Under the pieces are notes generated by a model that saw only the letters and a list, made by a program, of their open reading frames with translations, did no database searches and was not told where the DNA came from. Source: Pseudoxanthomonas sp. PXM02 (GTDB lineage Bacteria > Pseudomonadota > Gammaproteobacteria > Xanthomonadales > Xanthomonadaceae). From it: a stretch of DNA of 64,000 nucleotides. Location: the NCBI RefSeq assembly GCF_014851805.1, contig NZ_JACVAK010000002.1, forward strand, positions 1,054,001-1,118,000. The letters are read 5' to 3'. A program made the position numbers and the translations under genes. Below are positions 59,553 through 64,000 of the stretch, one piece after another. How positions within the stretch are numbered: position 1 is the first letter of the stretch; each line of letters begins with the position of its first letter.

Positions 59553-62500
59553 TCAGGAAGCGAGCGGGGATGGGACGACGGAAGCGGTATCGGGGGCGGA
59601 ACGCGGCGTGCGTTCGCCCGCCAGGCGCAGCAGCGCCGGCACCAGCACGACCGTGAACAGCAGGCTCAGGGCGACGCCGCCGACGGACACCGCGGCGAGT
59701 CCGCGATAGATCACCGCGCCCGGACCGGGATTGATGGCCATCGGCAGCGCACCGAGGACGCCGGTGAGCGCGGCGATCAGGATGGGTCGCAGGCGCTGGT
59801 CGAGCGCCTGCTTCAGCGCGCCGTCCAGTGACGCACCGGCGGCCTGCGCTTCACGGGCCTGCGCGACCAGCAGGATCGCGTTGTTGATCACCATGCCCAA
59901 CAGCATGATGAAGCCGATCATCGACAGCAGGTCCAGCGTCTGCCCGGCCGCGAGATCCAGTACGCGCAGGCCCGCGACCCCACCCAGCACCGCCATCGGC
60001 AGGGTCGCCATGACGAAGGCGCTGTCGCGCAGCGACTTGAACATCGCCGCCATCAGCATGAACAGCACGACCAGCGCGAGCGCGAAGTTCGTGCCCATGC
60101 TGCGCACCACTTCGCCCAACCGGTCGGCGCTGCCGGAGATGCGGATCGCGGCGTCGGGCGGCAGCGCATCGCGCAGCGACGGCACGATCTCGCCGTTGAC
60201 GATGTCCAGCGCCTCTTCCAGCGACATGGCGGCAGGCGGATCGACCGTGAGCGTCACCGTGCGGCGACGGTCGATGCGGCGCAGCTGGTTCGGCGCGAGC
60301 ACGGTATCCACCTGCGCCAGATCGGCCAGGCTCAGCACGCCGCCCTGCGGCGTCGCCAGCGGCGCAGCGCCGAGGCGTTCGACATCGTCGCCGCGGTTGC
60401 TGCGCAGGATGATGGCCAGGCGGCGGTCGCCGTCGAAGTACTCGCCCAGCCATTGGCCGTCGCCGAGTGCGCGCACCACGGTACCGAGTTCCGGGCGGCG
60501 CCAGCCGACTTCGGCCAGGCGGCGGTCGTCCGGATTGACGCGAAGTTCCGGTGTGCCGGCATCGGCATTCGGCCAAGCCTGCACGTTGGCGCCAGCGAAC
60601 CGGTCGGACAACAGCTTGCGCCCGGCTTCCGCCGCACGGGTCAGTGCGTCACCGTCGCCGTGCTGCAGGTGGATGGCGATGGCGCGTGCCGACCCGCCGA
60701 AACTTCCGAACAGCTCGCCCTCGCTGGCGAAGGCGCGCGTATCCGGAAACCCGACGACGATCTCGTCGCGGACGATGCGCTCCAGTTCGCCGATGTCGTC
60801 CGGATCGACCACGCGTGCGCCCAGCGATCCGCCACCGGGCCACAGGTTGAGATACCAGTTGCTCAGCTGCGGACCTTTCGCGCCATCCATGTAGGGGCGC
60901 ATGCGCTCCAGGATGACGGGGGCGATCTCGCGGTTGACGCGTTCGGGACTCATGCCGGGTGGGAAGTTGAAGAACGCATCCACCGCCGCGCGCTTTACCG
61001 GTGGCAGGTAATCGATCTGCGGCATCAGCAATGCCGCCAGCAGCGCCGGCGCCAGCACGAGACCGCCGACCCACGCCCACTGGCGCCTGCGGCCCGCGGT
61101 GACGTGCAGCGCCCAGTCGCTGATGCGCGACCAGGCGCGGTGCTGCGCGGCATCGCCCGGCCGCGTGCGCAACCATGTGCCGGCGGCGGCCGGCAGTACG
61201 GTGACCGCGACCAGCAGCGAGATGCCCACGGCGATCGAGATGGTCAGCGCGAGGTCGGCGAACAGCTGGCCTTCCACGTCGTCCATGAAGATCACCGGCA
61301 GGAAGACGGCGACCGTGGTCAACGTGGAAGCGACCAGCGCACCGCCGACCTGGCGCGTACCTTCCAGCGCGGCCCGTCCCGCCGGCATGCCTTCCTCGCG
61401 CAGGCGCACGATGTTCTCGGCCACCACGACGGCGGCGTCCATCACCATGCCCACGGCGAACGCGAGTCCAGCCAGCGAGATCACGTTGAGGCTGCGTCCG
61501 GTCAGCTGCAGCACGATGAAAGTCGCCAGCAGCGAGATGGGAATCGCGCAGGCGATCAGCGCGGTGGCACGCACGTCGCGCAGGAACCACCACAGGCAGC
61601 CGATGGCAAGCAGTACGCCGGCGGTCAGGCTGCCGGACAGCAGGCCGAGCGCGCGGTTGATGAACACCGAAGCATCAAAGCTCTGCGCGATGTCCAGCCC
61701 GAGCGGCTTGAGCTCCTGCTCGCGCACGTCGGCGACCACGCGCTTCACTTCGTCCAGCGTATCCAGCACGTTGGCACCGCTTTCGCGCAGGATGCGCAAG
61801 CCAATGGCGGGATTGCCGTTCTGGTAGGCGAAGAAGCGCTGTTCCGGACGCTTCACTTCCACCGCGGCGACATCGCCCAGGCGCACCGGGCGCCCATCGC
61901 GCCAGGCCAGGATCAGGTCGCCCATCGCCTCAGGCGAATAGCGGCCGGCGAAACGCAGCACGTACTCGCGACGACCGGCTTCGACCACGCCACCGGACAC
62001 GTCGGTAGCGCGTGCGGCGACCGCGGCGACGTCGGGCACCTGGATGCCCAGCGCGGCCGCGCGCTCCAGATCCAGCGTGATGGTCAGCTCGTCTTCGGCG
62101 CCACCATTGATCTCCACGCCGGCCACGCCATCGACCGAGGTCAGTCGCGGCACGATGCGATCCTCGATCAGTTGCCGGTAGTCGAGGATGTCGCCCGAGG
62201 CGCCGGGCAGCTTCTGCACGAAGAAGTACGTCAACGAGTTGTTGGCATTGTCCGCGCCGGCCTGCACGACGGGTGGCGTGGCGTCGCGTGGCAGCGGCTG
62301 CAGGCGGTTCATCCGCGACAGCACTTCCACCAGCATCGCGTCCATGTCGCTGCCGACCGCGAAGGTCAGGTTGATGAAGCTGTTGCCGGCGTTGACGTTG
62401 GATGCCATCTCCTCAAGGCCTGGAAGTCCCTGCATGACGGCTTCGATGGGTTCGACGATTTCCGATTCCATCTCCTGCGGCGAGGCCGCGCGCCACGACG

Positions 62501-62645
62501 TCTGGATCGACATCTGCGGACGTTCGATGTCAGGGAACAGCTGCAGCGGCAGCTTCGTCAGGCTCATCAGGCCGAACGCGCAGACCATCGCGACGACGAC
62601 CGCGACAGCGGCCGGATTGCGCAGGGAAGCGTCGGTGAGTTTCAT
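59553..62645 (-). CDS. RND efflux permease (HAE1/AcrB-like family)
   Basis: 1030 residues with the duplicated RND layout: TM1 (NPAAVAVVVAMVCAFGLMSLTKLPLQLFPDIERP), two large periplasmic loops, and TM4 with GMVMDAAVVVAENIVRLREEG, whose Asp is the proton-relay position. It pumps drugs, dyes or other amphiphiles with proton motive force. The ATG at 62645 follows the family start MKLTDASLRNP. The order is permease then adaptor, and no outer-membrane TolC-like gene is adjacent. Upstream is a LytTR two-component pair that could control it, with a palindromic repeat in the 257-base gap. Confidence 0.95.
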   Translation of the reverse strand: MKLTDASLRNPAAVAVVVAMVCAFGLMSLTKLPLQLFPDIERPQMSIQTSWRAASPQEMESEIVEPIEAVMQGLPGLEEMASNVNAGNSFINLTFAVGSDMDAMLVEVLSRMNRLQPLPRDATPPVVQAGADNANNSLTYFFVQKLPGASGDILDYRQLIEDRIVPRLTSVDGVAGVEINGGAEDELTITLDLERAAALGIQVPDVAAVAARATDVSGGVVEAGRREYVLRFAGRYSPEAMGDLILAWRDGRPVRLGDVAAVEVKRPEQRFFAYQNGNPAIGLRILRESGANVLDTLDEVKRVVADVREQELKPLGLDIAQSFDASVFINRALGLLSGSLTAGVLLAIGCLWWFLRDVRATALIACAIPISLLATFIVLQLTGRSLNVISLAGLAFAVGMVMDAAVVVAENIVRLREEGMPAGRAALEGTRQVGGALVASTLTTVAVFLPVIFMDDVEGQLFADLALTISIAVGISLLVAVTVLPAAAGTWLRTRPGDAAQHRAWSRISDWALHVTAGRRRQWAWVGGLVLAPALLAALLMPQIDYLPPVKRAAVDAFFNFPPGMSPERVNREIAPVILERMRPYMDGAKGPQLSNWYLNLWPGGGSLGARVVDPDDIGELERIVRDEIVVGFPDTRAFASEGELFGSFGGSARAIAIHLQHGDGDALTRAAEAGRKLLSDRFAGANVQAWPNADAGTPELRVNPDDRRLAEVGWRRPELGTVVRALGDGQWLGEYFDGDRRLAIILRSNRGDDVERLGAAPLATPQGGVLSLADLAQVDTVLAPNQLRRIDRRRTVTLTVDPPAAMSLEEALDIVNGEIVPSLRDALPPDAAIRISGSADRLGEVVRSMGTNFALALVVLFMLMAAMFKSLRDSAFVMATLPMAVLGGVAGLRVLDLAAGQTLDLLSMIGFIMLLGMVINNAILLVAQAREAQAAGASLDGALKQALDQRLRPILIAALTGVLGALPMAINPGPGAVIYRGLAAVSVGGVALSLLFTVVLVPALLRLAGERTPRSAPDTASVVPSPLAS

Positions 62646-62808
62646 CGTGCGGGTCCGCGTGGTGGTCGGCGGTGCGCACGATGCGCGCATGTTTTCTTGC
62701 GCTTATGAGCCGGAAGTCATGCGTTGCAAGGGATTGCGGCGAGCGGAGAACGCGGTAAGACGAACCGAGGGCTGAGAATTCGCGTTACACCGGGCAAGCA
62801 GTGCTGTT

Positions 62809-62881
62809 GTGGGAGCGACGTAAGTCGCGATCGCTGTCTGGCGATGCTGTGTCCCGGGTTCGCGACTTACGTCGCTCCCAC
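62809..62881. repeat. REP-type palindromic element, copy 3
   Basis: Arms 62809-62830 (gtgggagcgacgtaagtcgc...) and 62860-62881 are perfect 22-base reverse complements around a 29-base spacer. It lies between the RND permease and the LytTR regulator, 21 bases past the regulator's stop. Confidence 0.92.
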
Positions 62882-62902
62882 AGGGCGGAATGCTGGCGTG
62901 TG

Positions 62903-63739
62903 TTAAAGCAGCATCGCCAGCTTGTCCCGATGGCTCCGCGACAGCTTCAGTTCCTGGCCGCAATCCAGACGAAGGAAGCTCTCGCCGTTGGTATGCGGAC
63001 GCATTTCGATCACACGGCGCGCGTTGACGATGGTGGAGCGGTGGATGCGCGGGAAGCGCTGGGGATCCAGCTGCTTCTCCAGCTCGCGCATGGTGGCGCG
63101 CAGGATCAGCGTGTTGCCGTTCGGTGCGTCGCCATCGGTATGGATGCACATGTAGTCGCCGGCGGCGTCGATCCAGCGGATGCTGTGCAGGTCCACGCGC
63201 ACGGTGCGGCCCCCATCGCGTACGGCGAGCTTTTCCTCGCGCCGCAGCAGGTCCAGTGCATCGGGCTTGAGCGCTTCATCGAGATCGAGGGGCGGGCGGC
63301 CGCTCAGTTCGCCCAGCAGACCGAGCAGGTGGGCGCAGTGGCCGCTGGCCTCGCGCTGCGCGCGCGCCTGGCGTACGCGCACCAGCGCCTGTGCGAGCCG
63401 GGACTCTTCCACCGGTTTCAGCAGGTAGTCGGTCGCCGACGCCTCGAAGGCGCGGATGGCGTAGTGGTCGTAAGCGGTCACGAAGACCACCAGCGGCATT
63501 TCGCTCGCGGGAATCGTGCGCAGGGTCTGGAAACCATCCATGCCCGGCATCTGCACGTCGAGGAACATCAGGTCCGGCCGGTGCTCGCGCAGGCCGGCGA
63601 TGGCCGATTCGCCGTCGCCGTAGTGGCCGACGATCTCGACGTCAGGATAGGCGGCGAGCCGGATTTCCAGCCCGCGGCGGGCCAGCGGTTCGTCGTCGAC
63701 GATGATGGCGCGCAAGGGTGCGGAAGCGCTGGCGTCCAT
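62903..63739 (-). CDS. LytTR-family response regulator
   Basis: 278 residues. The receiver has acidic pair Asp15-Asp16 and phospho-acceptor Asp61 (LMFLDVQMPGMDG), with Lys in YLLKPVEES. The C-terminus is a LytTR DNA-binding domain (IRWIDAAGDYMCIHTDGDAPNGNTLILRATMRELEKQLDPQRFPRIHRSTIVN). It resembles AlgR/LytR-type regulators, and acts with the histidine kinase whose stop lies three bases upstream of its ATG. The target genes are unknown; the RND pump downstream on the same strand is a candidate. Confidence 0.95.
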   Translation of the reverse strand: MDASASAPLRAIIVDDEPLARRGLEIRLAAYPDVEIVGHYGDGESAIAGLREHRPDLMFLDVQMPGMDGFQTLRTIPASEMPLVVFVTAYDHYAIRAFEASATDYLLKPVEESRLAQALVRVRQARAQREASGHCAHLLGLLGELSGRPPLDLDEALKPDALDLLRREEKLAVRDGGRTVRVDLHSIRWIDAAGDYMCIHTDGDAPNGNTLILRATMRELEKQLDPQRFPRIHRSTIVNARRVIEMRPHTNGESFLRLDCGQELKLSRSHRDKLAMLL

Positions 63740-63742
63740 GCG

Positions 63743-64000
63743 TCAGTCTCCCAGCGTCTGCGAGGTTTCGAACGGCAGCCGCAGCGTTACCTCGATACCG
63801 CGGTCATGGTTGCGCACCGAGAAGCCGCTCGCTTCGCCGTACAGCACATGCAGCCGTTCACGCGTATTGCGCAGCCCCACGCCCTTGCCGGGCGGCAACT
63901 GGTCGCCTTCGAGTGCGCTGCAGCCAGGACCGTCGTCGATCACGCGCAGTACCAGCTGGTCGCCCTCGCGTTCGGCCTCGATCCGCAGCAGGCCGCCGGC
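63743..64000 (-). CDS. Sensor histidine kinase, C-terminal part (partial)
   Basis: The frame is open to the window edge. The visible 85 residues are the end of an HATPase domain: LVLRVIDDGPGCSALEG (G1 box), GVGLRNTRERL (G2 box) and a final IEVTLRLPFETSQ. This fits the LytS/YehU-type membrane kinases that pair with LytTR regulators; only the ATP-binding end is in this window, so the sensor part cannot be described. It is co-transcribed with the regulator. Confidence 0.9.
   Translation of the reverse strand, partial: AGGLLRIEAEREGDQLVLRVIDDGPGCSALEGDQLPPGKGVGLRNTRERLHVLYGEASGFSVRNHDRGIEVTLRLPFETSQTLGD

Noticed and set aside
60453-62708. A 751-codon plus-strand frame opposite the RND permease
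   Set aside because: Low-complexity product rich in His, Arg and Gln; the minus-strand permease is a full family match.
1-64000. CRISPR array, rRNA operon, prophage or insertion sequence
   Set aside because: No regularly spaced direct repeats, rRNA, phage structural or transposase-like proteins were seen on either strand.

Overview
The window (64 kb, GC-rich, roughly two-thirds G+C over most of its length) looks like chromosome from a Xanthomonadaceae gammaproteobacterium, most like Pseudoxanthomonas, Xanthomonas, Stenotrophomonas or Lysobacter. The evidence is the gene set: many TonB-dependent receptors, a class III PHA synthase, a System I cytochrome c operon, a MetX-type acyltransferase and an HD-GYP protein with a DUF3391-like N-terminus. 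Palindromic intergenic elements of the gtgggagcgacgtaagtcgc type agree. The genus cannot be fixed from the sequence alone.

1-6.4 kb: end of a TonB-dependent receptor, a transporter-fused hybrid histidine kinase, a Nudix hydrolase and an orphan asparagine-synthetase-like protein. Upstream of the last lies a 127-bp tandem duplication carrying two perfect and several imperfect DnaA boxes. 6.4-14.6 kb: a polyhydroxybutyrate block. 3-Hydroxybutyrate dehydrogenase and a NarL-type regulator diverge from a 3HB-oligomer hydrolase lipoprotein, pssA and phaE-phaC. The PhaE here carries a long lysine/alanine/proline-rich, histone-H1-like tail. 14.6-22.5 kb: a FAD oxidoreductase/TetR pair, two GFA-family zinc proteins flanking an HD-GYP phosphodiesterase, small NTF2-like and membrane proteins, and a nitronate monooxygenase. 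22.8-31.2 kb: iron/heme uptake, with three TonB-dependent receptors and a PepSY membrane protein. 31.3-36.1 kb: a histidine kinase/receiver pair, a VOC protein with a TetR regulator (palindromic operator over its start codon), an Asp/Glu racemase family protein and a YCII protein.

36.2-39.8 kb is an accessory stretch of eight small same-strand genes with visibly lower G+C. Their intergenic gaps are 46-168 bp, and three of them share a similar leader just before the start codon. One is a DUF1851 (Tdi1-like immunity) protein; most of the others are unknown. A methyltransferase and a tRNA-Leu(CAA) follow.

41-53.6 kb: sulfur and cytochrome metabolism. It holds cysteine dioxygenase, MetX, a membrane EEP-family protein with an in-frame TGA before its start, a complete ccmABCDEFGHI operon, a DUF3293 protein, and methionine aminotransferase plus omega-amidase overlapping by one base. 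53.65-54.41 kb is a gene-free nested inverted repeat. 54.4-64 kb is one minus-strand run: truncated sensor kinase and LytTR regulator, RND permease and adaptor, ABC exporter, PQQ-type sugar dehydrogenase lipoprotein, a small exported protein paralogous to one at 38.9 kb, and a hotdog thioesterase.

No rRNA, CRISPR array, IS element, transposase, integrase or prophage gene was seen. The most unusual items are the DnaA-box duplication, the H1-tailed PhaE, the small-gene array at 36-40 kb and the nested palindrome at 53.65-54.41 kb.
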